Shown here in pieces: positions 7,428 to 13,468 of a stretch of 13,621 nucleotides of DNA. Position 1 is the stretch's first letter. Every line of letters starts with the position of its first letter. The DNA lies in NCBI GenBank assembly GCA_002402325.1, contig DHFQ01000084.1:1-13621 (forward strand), read 5' to 3'. The notes beneath the pieces were generated by a model. The model was not told the DNA's origin. It did no database searches and saw only the letters and a program-made list of their open reading frames with translations. The stretch comes from Candidatus Aminicenantes bacterium UBA4820 (GTDB lineage Bacteria; Acidobacteriota; UBA4820). The translations under genes and the position numbers were made by a program.

Positions 7428-8669
7428 TTGATTTACCTTTATAACCTCGTTATTTTGATACTCTTACCAATCTATCTTCTTTATTTATGGAGACAGCAGA
7501 AGGGATTTTTAAGATTGAAAGAAAGGCTTGGATTTCTTCCAAAGTGTAATAATAATCCAATCTGGATACATTCTGTTTCGCTTGGTGAGTCAAAAATCAG
7601 TCTAAAACTTGCTGAAATTTTGAAGGAAAGGGGATTTAACCCTTTTTTAACATCAACAACCAGGGCAGGACTTTCGCAATTGAAAAAAAGTAAATTCCCA
7701 TTGTCCGCTTTTCCAATCGACTTTTATCCATTTCAACTAAGAGCAGTCAAGAGACTAAAACCAAAGGCTATCGTAATGGTTGAAACTGAAATTTGGCCCT
7801 CTATTATTCAAATATGCACGCGAAAGAAAATACCATTTTTCATTGTAAATGGGAGGATTTCAGATAATATTTTTAAGCGATACATTAAATTTAAAAGATT
7901 TCTTTCTGATATTCTTGGACATATTTATTTGTCATCTCTTTCTGATGATAGTAAGAAGAGATTTTTAGACCTTGGGGTTAAAGAGGAGAATTGTATCGTT
8001 CTTCCCAATATGAAATTTGATATAGAACCTCCTGAAAAAAAAGAACTTACTGAATTTAGGTTAAAAACTGCCCATCTTTTTCCTGATATACAAATCAGCA
8101 CTATAATCGGAGGAAGCATAAGAGAAGGAGAAGAAGAAATTGTAATCAATAACTTTAAGAAAGTAAAGGAAATAAACTCTAATATAAGGCTAATCTTTGC
8201 CCCGAGACATTCCGATAGAGTTAAGACTACCATAGACCTTTGTGAAAAAAATGAACTTAAATCAGTTTTGAGATCAAAAGGGGAGTCATCTCAGTGGGAT
8301 GTCCTTATTATTGATACTATTGGTGAGTTGTTTTACTTTTATTCTTATGCTGACATTGCGATAATTGGAGGGACATTCCTACCTTTTGGCGGGCAGAATC
8401 CACTTGAACCGGCAGTTTTTAGAGTGCCAATCCTGACGGGGAAACATTTCAACAACTTCTATGTTGAGATGATGTCTCTCATAAAAAATGGTGCAGCAAT
8501 TGTGTGTGAAAAAGAAACACTTTCTGACAAAATTAAGCAACTTCTTGAAAATGAATCGATTAGACAGGAAATGGCTGAAGCTGCATTTAAGACGGTGCAA
8601 ATGTCAAAGGGCTCAACTTTAAAAACCGCAACTTATCTGGAACAAAAACTTAAAAGGGTTGTTAATTAA
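7428..8669 (+). CDS. waaA: 3-deoxy-D-manno-octulosonic acid (Kdo) transferase
   Basis: Membrane-anchored GT-B glycosyltransferase (GT30, KdtA/WaaA) that adds Kdo from CMP-Kdo to lipid A precursors on the inner face of the cytoplasmic membrane. The 413 residues begin with a membrane anchor (about 3-20). The acceptor domain has IWIHSVSLGES with catalytic-base Glu54, then FLTSTTRAG and VETEIWPSII. The donor domain has NMKFD (194-198), IFAPRHSDR (256-264), the IDTIGELFYFY block (295-305) and GGQNPLEPA (321-329). All family landmarks are present. The start is TTG with GGAG 6 nt upstream, overlapping the end of the permease gene. This gene is the main evidence for an outer membrane with Kdo-containing lipopolysaccharide. 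Confidence 0.93.
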   Translation: MIYLYNLVILILLPIYLLYLWRQQKGFLRLKERLGFLPKCNNNPIWIHSVSLGESKISLKLAEILKERGFNPFLTSTTRAGLSQLKKSKFPLSAFPIDFYPFQLRAVKRLKPKAIVMVETEIWPSIIQICTRKKIPFFIVNGRISDNIFKRYIKFKRFLSDILGHIYLSSLSDDSKKRFLDLGVKEENCIVLPNMKFDIEPPEKKELTEFRLKTAHLFPDIQISTIIGGSIREGEEEIVINNFKKVKEINSNIRLIFAPRHSDRVKTTIDLCEKNELKSVLRSKGESSQWDVLIIDTIGELFYFYSYADIAIIGGTFLPFGGQNPLEPAVFRVPILTGKHFNNFYVEMMSLIKNGAAIVCEKETLSDKIKQLLENESIRQEMAEAAFKTVQMSKGSTLKTATYLEQKLKRVVN

Positions 8670-8716
8670 TATTGGAATTATTGAAATGAACAGAAATTTT
8701 AAGGGAGGATATCAAA

Positions 8717-8812
8717 TTGAATTTTAAAGAGGTACTTGTTATTTTTGCTATTATTCTCGGTTTCTACTTGCTAACCCGAGTAATTTTGCCTAAAATAGGA
8801 ATTCCCACTTGA
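8717..8812 (+). CDS. Small single-span membrane protein (31 residues, TTG start)
   Basis: TTG start with GGGAGG (8703-8708) 8 nt upstream. The product begins MNFKEVLVIF, continues through a hydrophobic stretch (about residues 6-24) that would form one membrane helix, and ends with RVILPKIGIPT at a UGA. The ribosome site, the Lys/Glu-then-hydrophobic pattern and the compact C-terminal Pro/Gly motif look like a real gene rather than chance. It sits 47 nt after the Kdo transferase stop and 64 nt before trxA, in the same orientation. The frame stays open for another 23 codons after the UGA and ends by overlapping trxA (8882-8884), so the product may be longer if the UGA is recoded. Family not recognised; function unknown. 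Confidence 0.55.
   Translation: MNFKEVLVIFAIILGFYLLTRVILPKIGIPT
8768..8796 (+). promoter_or_regulatory. Possible internal promoter for trxA
   Basis: TTGCTA (8768-8773), a 17-bp spacer and TAAAAT (8791-8796) lie inside the small membrane ORF. This would start transcription near 8803, so the 8827-8844 palindrome would fall in the trxA leader. Nine of 12 bases match consensus, which can occur by chance in AT-rich DNA. Confidence 0.3.
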
Positions 8813-8826
8813 GCGGTCAAACCAAA

Positions 8827-8844
8827 TGAGTTGAGTTCAACTCA
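8827..8844 (+). other. Inverted repeat / hairpin upstream of trxA
   Basis: TGAGTTGA-GT-TCAACTCA is an 18-bp inverted repeat with 8-nt arms. As RNA it forms a 7-bp stem with an AGUU loop. It begins 14 nt after the UGA that ends the small membrane ORF and ends about 20 nt before the trxA ribosome site. No U-tract follows, so it is not an intrinsic terminator. It could be an operator, a leader hairpin or a bacterial SECIS element. Confidence 0.6.
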
Positions 8845-8876
8845 CGAAGATAACGAAAAAGAGAAAGGAGTAAAAA

Positions 8877-9203
8877 ATGGCTGAATTTGTTATGGAAGTA
8901 AATGATTCTAACTTTGAAAAGGAGGTAATCAACAGTTCACTTCCCGTCTTTGTTGATTTCTGGGCACCCTGGTGTGGTCCGTGCAGGATGGTGTCACCTG
9001 TAGTTGATGAAGTTGCTAAGGAAATGAGTGAAAAAGTAAAATTTGTTAAAGTAAATGTTGATGAAAGTCCTGAAACTGCCTCAAAATACGGAATAATGTC
9101 AATCCCGACACTTCTTCTGATAAAGAATAAGGAAGTAGTTGCACAGCAAATAGGGGCAATACCTAAACCAATGATTAAAAATATGATAGAAAAGGCTCTG
9201 TAA
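8877..9203 (+). CDS. trxA: Thioredoxin
   Basis: Cytosolic thiol-disulfide oxidoreductase. The 108 residues make a full thioredoxin fold with the classical active site FWAPWCGPC (redox Cys33 and Cys36), buried Asp27 in FVDFW, the cis-proline loop MSIPT (Pro77) and a C-terminal GAIPKPMIKNMIE helix. The start is ATG with AAAGGAG 6 nt upstream. It lies 15 nt before an FmdB-type gene and downstream of a small membrane ORF that overlaps it if read through its UGA. No fusion or missing residue is seen. Confidence 0.96.
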   Translation: MAEFVMEVNDSNFEKEVINSSLPVFVDFWAPWCGPCRMVSPVVDEVAKEMSEKVKFVKVNVDESPETASKYGIMSIPTLLLIKNKEVVAQQIGAIPKPMIKNMIEKAL

Positions 9204-9218
9204 GAGCAGGAGATATTT

Positions 9219-9428
9219 ATGCCAATATTTGAATTTAAGTGCAATGTTTGTGGGAGAATGTTCGAAAAAATTGTGTTTAAACGGCTTGAGGATTGCGAAA
9301 TTGTTTGCCCGGATTGCCAATCAAAGGATGTTCAAAAATTGATTTCTGCACCAGGAAGTGTTTCAGGCTCGTCAAATGAGTCTTATTCTTCAGGAGGTTG
9401 TTCCTCTTGTTCATCAAAGTTCACTTGA
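9219..9428 (+). CDS. FmdB-family zinc ribbon protein
   Basis: Small 69-residue protein of the FmdB/CxxC-CxxC regulatory-protein family. It opens with the family signature MPIFEFKCNVCGRMFE, carrying one Cys pair (8, 11), and has a second pair at 30 and 33 (CPDC), together a probable zinc ribbon. The C-terminal tail is low-complexity Ser/Gly with a further CSSC (61-64), also common in this family. The biochemical role is not established; FmdB was named for a proposed regulator of an amidase/formamidase operon. The ATG start has CAGGAG 8 nt upstream, and the gene directly follows trxA, so the two are probably co-transcribed. It is the last gene before the terminator. Confidence 0.85.
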   Translation: MPIFEFKCNVCGRMFEKIVFKRLEDCEIVCPDCQSKDVQKLISAPGSVSGSSNESYSSGGCSSCSSKFT

Positions 9429-9441
9429 GGATAGGTTATTG

Positions 9442-9458
9442 ATCGGCAGTTTGCTGAT
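9442..9458 (+). other. Short hairpin ahead of the fmdB terminator
   Basis: ATCGGC (9442-9447) can pair with GCTGAT (9453-9458) around a 5-nt loop, with one G-U pair. It sits between the fmdB stop and the main terminator and lacks a U-tract. It may stabilise the 3' end of the transcript, or be chance. Confidence 0.3.
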
Positions 9459-9472
9459 TAAATAAAAGCAGT

Positions 9473-9498
9473 GGGCGGTTCTGTCCGCCCTCTTTTTT
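9473..9498 (+). terminator. Intrinsic terminator after fmdB
   Basis: GGGCGG (9473-9478), loop TTCTGT and CCGCCC (9485-9490) form a perfect GC-only stem followed by TCTTTTTT (9491-9498). This is a textbook Rho-independent terminator closing the plus-strand transcript that holds waaA, the small ORF, trxA and fmdB. Confidence 0.92.
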
Positions 9499-9815
9499 GG
9501 CCGTTATAATGTCTGATAAGATATCTTATGTTAAATATATACCGACAAAATGGTTCTAAAATAGTTTCTTGATAAAAACCCTCTTAAGACGCAATCAAAA
9601 ATGTGGCTTCCTTAGAATAAATCGGCTTAAATATCAACAAACATCTTGTTATAATTTCAATATTAACTTGTTATCGAATATGTAAAGATTTGCTTAGAAT
9701 CAATTGACAATTAAAGAAATATCTTTATTTAAAATGAATAATTTCTTTTTAAAAGTGATTGCCTTTCTAGAATTATTGCCGAAGTTTTTCCTCCCCTACT
9801 GAAAAGTATGGGGCG
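9499..9815 (+). other. Non-coding gap between convergent genes
   Basis: No gene supported. It contains a perfect 14-bp palindrome ATAAGATATCTTAT (9516-9529), an extended -10 TGTTATAAT (9647-9655) and a TTGACA (9704-9709) with only a poor -10 at 18 bp. There is also a hairpin CCCC-TACT / AGTA-GGGG (9793-9813, one bulged T) closed on the plus strand by a GAAA tetraloop. Plus-strand promoters facing a convergent gene could drive a small RNA or antisense transcript, but AT-rich sequence produces such matches easily. Confidence 0.4.
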
Positions 9816-10412
9816 TCAGGGAAAAATATCTAATGCTTCTTTAACATCGCTTTCAAATTCTTTTCTCAGGATTGAAAGGGATGAAGTGGCGATTGAGCCG
9901 GGAGATACAATAAATCTCTTTTCTTTGTTGACAAGATAATTTCCTGATTTGATATTAAGAAGATCAAAATCAAAGTTGTATTCCTTAAAGATTGAACTCA
10001 AAAGGGAAACCCCAAGCGAGACTGCGATTATAACTCCTTGATTTTTATGAAATTCTGTAATGAATCTTCTTACTTCTTTTAAAGGGTTTCCTTCAATGTC
10101 AATGAAATTTTTTATGATTCCCTGTCCCCCAACAAGAATGCAGACGCTCGGCAATTTTGGAGAAAGGTCTTTCAGGTTAAAAATTTTTCCGTTTGAAATT
10201 CTTGCTGATTCAAAGAGAATGTTTCTTTTTGAGGATTTTTGTTGCTTTAATGTCAAATGATTAACGGTGTTCAACTGATACTTTGAGAGTGAGGCAAAAA
10301 CTACCTCAAAATTATACGATTCAAGAAGTTCAGAAAATAAGACAACTTCATACGGATTGCTTCCATCTAAAATTCCACAACCTGAAAGAAGGATTGAGGC
10401 AATCTTTTTCAT
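9816..10412 (-). CDS. ElbB/DJ-1-superfamily class I GATase-like protein
   Basis: The 198-residue protein matches the ElbB (isoprenoid biosynthesis-associated, formerly lycopene-enhancing) branch of the DJ-1/PfpI superfamily: ILLSGCGILDGSNPYE (7-22), NTVNHLT (48-54), RNILFESARISNGKI (63-77) and VGGQGIIKNF (94-103). E. coli ElbB has been reported to have glyoxalase-like activity, and the family's nucleophile-elbow Cys normally sits in a motif like GFMCIAPA. Here the corresponding stretch is IIAVSLGVSLL with Ser132 at that place, so Cys-dependent chemistry is doubtful. The protein is shorter than E. coli ElbB, mainly around the region after the elbow. The ATG overlaps the nrnA stop by 4 bp, so the two are translationally coupled. 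Family call fairly firm; activity open. Confidence 0.75.
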   Translation of the reverse strand: MKKIASILLSGCGILDGSNPYEVVLFSELLESYNFEVVFASLSKYQLNTVNHLTLKQQKSSKRNILFESARISNGKIFNLKDLSPKLPSVCILVGGQGIIKNFIDIEGNPLKEVRRFITEFHKNQGVIIAVSLGVSLLSSIFKEYNFDFDLLNIKSGNYLVNKEKRFIVSPGSIATSSLSILRKEFESDVKEALDIFP

Positions 10413-11392
10413 TGATTATCAATAACTTGAATGGCTTCAGAGAGAACCATTTTTTTGGCACTCTCAATATCGCAGTTTAAAAGCAAACCTGCAGCATTTG
10501 GGTGTCCTCCCCCGCCCCATTTTGAAAGAAAAGCATCAAGGTCAAAATCTCCCTTTGACCGTGAGGAAATTTTTGTCTTTTCAGACGAAATTTCCTTGAA
10601 GTAAAATCCAGCCTTAACTCCTTCAATAATCATAAGATATTGAACAAGGTCATCACCATCTTCAATTTTTGCACCCAATTTTTGAAGGGCTTGCTGTCTT
10701 AATTCCATTGATGCTACTTTTCCTTTTTCTGACAGTGAAATAGTTGAAAAAACCTCACCCATTACTTTCAATCTCATCGGAGATTCATTTTCATAAAGTT
10801 GAGTGTGGACATAACCTGGATTAACACCCATTTCAAGAAAAGTTGCCGCTAACCGGTGCGTCCTTGGTGTAGTTCCTTTAAATCTAAAACTGCCAGTATC
10901 GGTTTCTATAGCAACATAAAGAGGTTCCGCTATCTCTTTCGTAAGTTTGATCCCAATGTTCATTAGAAAATCATAGACAACCTCACCTGTGGCAGATGCG
11001 GAAGTGTCAATCAAATAAAGGACATTTTCAGAAATTTGAACGATATGATGGTCAATTATGAGAATTCCTTTTGTTCTCCCTGCAAAGTTATGAACATCGC
11101 CAAGCCTTTCAAAACAGCCCATATCAACCACTATCGTAAAGAACTTTTTGGGGTCATTTATAAGAGAAAATGATTCAACCTCTTCAATTTCCTTCGGATC
11201 ATGGAGTAAAAATCTGAGATTTTGTGGAACTTTTGAATGGATAACGATAAAGGCATTTTTTCCTATTGATTTAAGCCCTCTTCTTAAGGCAAGCGCAGAG
11301 CCAAGTCCATCCCCATCCGGTGAAATGTGAGTTGTAATAATAAAGTTATTCTCTTTCAAAATTGTCTCTACTATTTTTTCCTCAATGACCAT
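10409..11392 (-). CDS. nrnA: DHH/DHHA1 phosphoesterase, NrnA-type (oligoribonuclease / pAp phosphatase)
   Basis: Cytosolic Mn-dependent phosphoesterase that, in NrnA proteins, degrades nanoRNAs and dephosphorylates 3'-phosphoadenosine 5'-phosphate. The 327 residues show the DHH domain motifs THISPDGDGLGS (His22, Asp26, Asp28), VVDMG (Asp90), IIDHH (114-116) and ETDTGSFRF (Asp165), a linker, then the DHHA1 domain with the substrate motif WGGGGHPNAAG (292-302). The frame is also open from a TTG one codon earlier, but GGAG is 5 nt from ATG 11392, so that ATG is chosen. First gene of a two-gene unit with the ElbB-like protein. Other DHH subfamilies (GdpP without its extra domains, MgpA-like) are possible, but domain layout and length fit NrnA best. 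Confidence 0.88.
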   Translation of the reverse strand: MVIEEKIVETILKENNFIITTHISPDGDGLGSALALRRGLKSIGKNAFIVIHSKVPQNLRFLLHDPKEIEEVESFSLINDPKKFFTIVVDMGCFERLGDVHNFAGRTKGILIIDHHIVQISENVLYLIDTSASATGEVVYDFLMNIGIKLTKEIAEPLYVAIETDTGSFRFKGTTPRTHRLAATFLEMGVNPGYVHTQLYENESPMRLKVMGEVFSTISLSEKGKVASMELRQQALQKLGAKIEDGDDLVQYLMIIEGVKAGFYFKEISSEKTKISSRSKGDFDLDAFLSKWGGGGHPNAAGLLLNCDIESAKKMVLSEAIQVIDNQ

Positions 11393-11410
11393 CAAAACTC
11401 CTAATTACCA

Positions 11411-11439
11411 ATGATAAACTCAATGGACAAAAATTGCAA
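11411..11439 (-). promoter_or_regulatory. Probable promoter of the nrnA-elbB-like pair
   Basis: Minus strand: TTGCAA (11439-11434), a 17-bp spacer and TATCAT (11416-11411), 9 of 12 bases matching sigma-70 consensus. The predicted start near 11404 leaves a leader of about a dozen nucleotides containing the GGAG site. If correct, the hairpin cluster at 11485-11540 is upstream of, not within, the nrnA message. Confidence 0.45.
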
Positions 11440-11575
11440 CTCACCCCAAATCTGATATTGATTTGCATCTTAATTTGACGCAGGTAAATGCTACGCATTT
11501 ATCGGGTCCAATCGATGATTGGTATTGTCTTTTAACAATAAGGAGTTGATGCAATGTCGAATTTTGCAACCCACC
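11434..11575. repeat. Direct repeat flanking a hairpin cluster
   Basis: TTGCAACTCACC (11434-11445) and TTGCAACCCACC (11564-11575) differ at one position of 12 and bracket about 118 bp. Between them lie three perfect hairpins: TAAATGC/GCATTTA (11485-11501), CCAATC/GATTGG (11508-11522) and TATTGT/ACAATA (11523-11540). The layout suggests a small non-autonomous repeat or a structured RNA. No transposase relic is evident. Confidence 0.4.
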
Positions 11576-11638
11576 TTTTTTTGTTTTTGAAATATTACAA
11601 AATCTTTGAAAATCTACGGTATGATAAGATATTGATGT

Positions 11639-12217
11639 TTAAAACTTTTTTACTGCCTCTTCTACTATTTTAAGGTAATTCTTTCTTATCTCATCGCTTA
11701 CCGTTGGAACAGAATAAAAGATGTGCGTTTCACACTTCTTAACTCCACAAAATCCCATAACTCCTTCAGTTATGGGAAGTTTTAAAACATCAAGCCTTAC
11801 AGAACCTTCATATTCCTCCCTGGGTCCACCTGTTGTCATAAAAACAAGCCCCTTTTCGTGCTTTAAAAGTGGAACAATCCCATTCTCATCAGTCGAATAG
11901 GCAAATCCGTAAGAGAAAACTCTATCGACAAATCCCTTTAAAATAGCGGGGAATTGCCACCACCACACGGGATAGATGAAAATCAGTTTTGTAGCCCAGA
12001 GAATATCATTTTGAAACTTAATTACATCCTCTGGATTTTCGCCCTTTTGAAGAATTTCAAAATCATCACCGTCAAGAACAACCTTCTTAAAATCTTTGTA
12101 AAGGTCAATCACCCTGTAATCAACATTCCTCTCTTTCAGCACTTTTATAGTTGTCTGAAGGATGGCACTATTAAAACTATCTGGATTTGGATGGGCATAA
12201 ATAATCGTTACTCTCAT
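11639..12217 (-). CDS. Flavodoxin-fold NAD(P)H oxidoreductase (quinone reductase-like, KefF/MdaB/YwrO group)
   Basis: FMN- or FAD-dependent NAD(P)H:quinone/acceptor oxidoreductase of the flavodoxin_2 family, cytosolic. The N-terminal phosphate-binding segment is IIYAHPNPDSFNSAI (5-19). The diagnostic central block FIYPVWWWQFPAILKGFVDRVFSYGFAY is complete, followed by the flavin-contact VFMTTGGPREEY. Length 192 is standard. The ATG start has AGGGGGAG a few nucleotides upstream. The gene is divergent from the exoribonuclease gene; the shared 95-bp region holds a minus-strand TAAAAT-like -10 near 12240. No redox-sensor gene is adjacent. The electron acceptor cannot be inferred. Confidence 0.87.
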   Translation of the reverse strand: MRVTIIYAHPNPDSFNSAILQTTIKVLKERNVDYRVIDLYKDFKKVVLDGDDFEILQKGENPEDVIKFQNDILWATKLIFIYPVWWWQFPAILKGFVDRVFSYGFAYSTDENGIVPLLKHEKGLVFMTTGGPREEYEGSVRLDVLKLPITEGVMGFCGVKKCETHIFYSVPTVSDEIRKNYLKIVEEAVKKF

Positions 12218-12264
12218 TTCTCCCCCTTTCTAAAAGATAATTTTACACCAAATTCAAAATTTTA

Positions 12265-12305
12265 TTCCAATTTTTGTCGATTTTTGCTAAAATATAATGA
12301 GGAGG
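12265..12305 (+). promoter_or_regulatory. Promoter and ribosome site of the YhaM-type gene
   Basis: An extended -10, TGCTAAAAT (12285-12293), with TTCCAA 17 bp upstream (12265-12270), predicts a start near 12300, just ahead of GGAGG (12301-12305), which is 7 nt from ATG 12313. A second -10 match, TATAAT (12293-12298), overlaps but would start inside the ribosome site. The TTCCAA plus extended TAAAAT pairing resembles the promoter proposed before the DppB-type gene. Confidence 0.5.
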
Positions 12306-12312
12306 AAAAATT

Positions 12313-13305
12313 ATGGCTAAGAGAAAATTTTCGGAAGGAGATTTAATTAAAGAAACCCTTTGGCTTTTAACTGGTTCTATAGGAAAGACAAAGCAGGGAG
12401 AACCATTTTGGCAGGGAAAATTCAAGGTTGATGCAGACACCGATTTGAAGGCAAAGATGTGGAATAACAATGGAATGGTTGAGAAGTATAAGTCAATTTT
12501 AGTTCCGCGAAAACCTCTAAGCGTCGAAGGAAAGATTGATTTATTCAATGATGAACCGCAACTTACAATCTCATCGGTAAAGGAGGCAAATGAAGATCAA
12601 TTTGACACATCCATTCTTATCAAGAAAAGTAAGGTTGAGAAAGAGGAGATGATAAGAGAGTTTGAGAAAATAGTTTCTCAAATTGATGATGTTGATTACA
12701 GAAGGCTTCTTAAAACATTTAGAAATGAACCACTTTTTGAGGAGTATGCAAATGCTCCAGCGGCAACGATGATTCATCACTCATGGCTTTATGGACTTTT
12801 GGAGCATTCACTGACCCTTGCTAAGGCTGTGATTGCTCTCTCCCCTGTTTATCCCTTTTTAAACAAAGACTTGCTCATCGCTGGTGCTTTCTTACATGAT
12901 GCTGGAAAAACAATGGAAATTTCGCAGAATGTTGGTTTTGAATACACAGTTGATGGACACCTTATGGGACATATTTATCTTGGGGCAAAGTATGTTGAGA
13001 GTTTGATAGATAAAATAGAGAATTTTCCTATTGAAAAGAGAAGACAAATTGTTCACATAATTTTGAGCCATCAAGGTTATATTGAGGATGGCTTTGGTTC
13101 TCCCGTTAATCCGCAAACGGTCGAAGCAACATTTTTTCACTACCTTGACAATGTGGATGCAAAAACAAGGCATATTGCAACCGCAATTGAGGAGAGCGAA
13201 AACAAAAAAGGATTCATAAAGACAAAAGAGCCACTAAAATTAAAAATTTATCTTGGGGATGAAGAGGAAGAATCAAATCCTGAAAAGAAAAATCTCTTTG
13301 AGTAG
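12313..13305 (+). CDS. yhaM: YhaM-type 3'-5' exoribonuclease (OB fold + HD domain)
   Basis: Cytosolic exonuclease of the YhaM/CBF1 group, known from Firmicutes to trim RNA (and DNA) 3' ends using Mn or Co. The 330 residues comprise an N-terminal OB-fold nucleic-acid-binding domain (about 10-92), a helical linker and an HD domain (about 148-290). HD residues are His155-His156 and His165 in MIHHSWLYGLLEHSL, the HD pair 195-196 in AFLHDAGKTMEI, His220 in HLMGHIYLG, His253 in ILSHQGYIEDGFGSP and Asp279 in HYLDNVDAK. The commonly double-His LSHHG reads LSHQG here, a possible change in metal binding. The acidic C-terminal tail is unremarkable. The start is ATG with a strong GGAGG. An NrnA-type nanoRNase nearby, on the other strand, makes an RNA-turnover theme plausible. 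Confidence 0.88.
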   Translation: MAKRKFSEGDLIKETLWLLTGSIGKTKQGEPFWQGKFKVDADTDLKAKMWNNNGMVEKYKSILVPRKPLSVEGKIDLFNDEPQLTISSVKEANEDQFDTSILIKKSKVEKEEMIREFEKIVSQIDDVDYRRLLKTFRNEPLFEEYANAPAATMIHHSWLYGLLEHSLTLAKAVIALSPVYPFLNKDLLIAGAFLHDAGKTMEISQNVGFEYTVDGHLMGHIYLGAKYVESLIDKIENFPIEKRRQIVHIILSHQGYIEDGFGSPVNPQTVEATFFHYLDNVDAKTRHIATAIEESENKKGFIKTKEPLKLKIYLGDEEEESNPEKKNLFE

Positions 13306-13337
13306 AATAAGACCTAATTTTAAAATTGTCCCTTGAG

Positions 13338-13366
13338 TTGACGAAAAGGCAAACTTATTTTATAAT
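13338..13366 (+). promoter_or_regulatory. Promoter of tRNA-Ala
   Basis: TTGACG (13338-13343), a 17-bp spacer and TATAAT (13361-13366), 11 of 12 bases matching consensus. The predicted start lies a few nucleotides before the mature 5' end at 13378. It begins 33 nt after the yhaM-type stop; a 12-bp palindrome AATTTTAAAATT (13316-13327) lies between. Confidence 0.85.
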
Positions 13367-13377
13367 TAAGAAGTTGT

Positions 13378-13453
13378 GGGGCTATGGCGCAGCTGGGAGC
13401 GCGCTTGAATGGCATTCAAGAGGCCGCGGGTTCGATCCCCGCTAGCTCCACCA
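13378..13453 (+). tRNA. tRNA-Ala, anticodon GGC
   Basis: A 76-nt cloverleaf. Acceptor strand GGGGCTA (13378-13384) pairs with TAGCTCC (13443-13449), including the G3-U70 wobble that identifies alanine tRNA. The anticodon stem CTTGA/TCAAG frames loop ATGGCAT with anticodon GGC at 13411-13413. The T arm GCGGG-TTCGATC-CCCGC is intact, discriminator A is at 13450 and CCA is encoded (13451-13453). Reads GCC and GCT codons. Confidence 0.97.
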
Positions 13454-13455
13454 AA

Positions 13456-13463
13456 TTTTTTTT
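13456..13463 (+). terminator. T-tract after tRNA-Ala
   Basis: Eight T residues begin 3 nt after the encoded CCA. With the GC-rich tRNA T and acceptor stems upstream, this can act as the terminator. Confidence 0.5.
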
Positions 13464-13468
13464 ACTGA

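Noticed and set aside
9734..9802. 22-codon ORF in the convergent gap
   Set aside because: No ribosome binding site and no neighbouring context; expected by chance.
9793..9813. Hairpin next to the elbB-like stop as a terminator for that gene
   Set aside because: On the minus strand the stem is followed by AGGAAAAAC rather than a U-tract, so it does not have intrinsic-terminator form.
11393..11395. TTG start for the nrnA-type gene
   Set aside because: Only 2 nt separate it from the GGAG site; the adjacent ATG at 11392 has better spacing.
11554..11673. Plus-strand 39-codon ORF with AAGGAG 8 nt upstream of its ATG
   Set aside because: It runs antisense into the 3' end of the oxidoreductase gene, has no recognisable pattern beyond AT-rich hydrophobics, and lies within the hairpin/repeat region. 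Kept only as a weak possibility.
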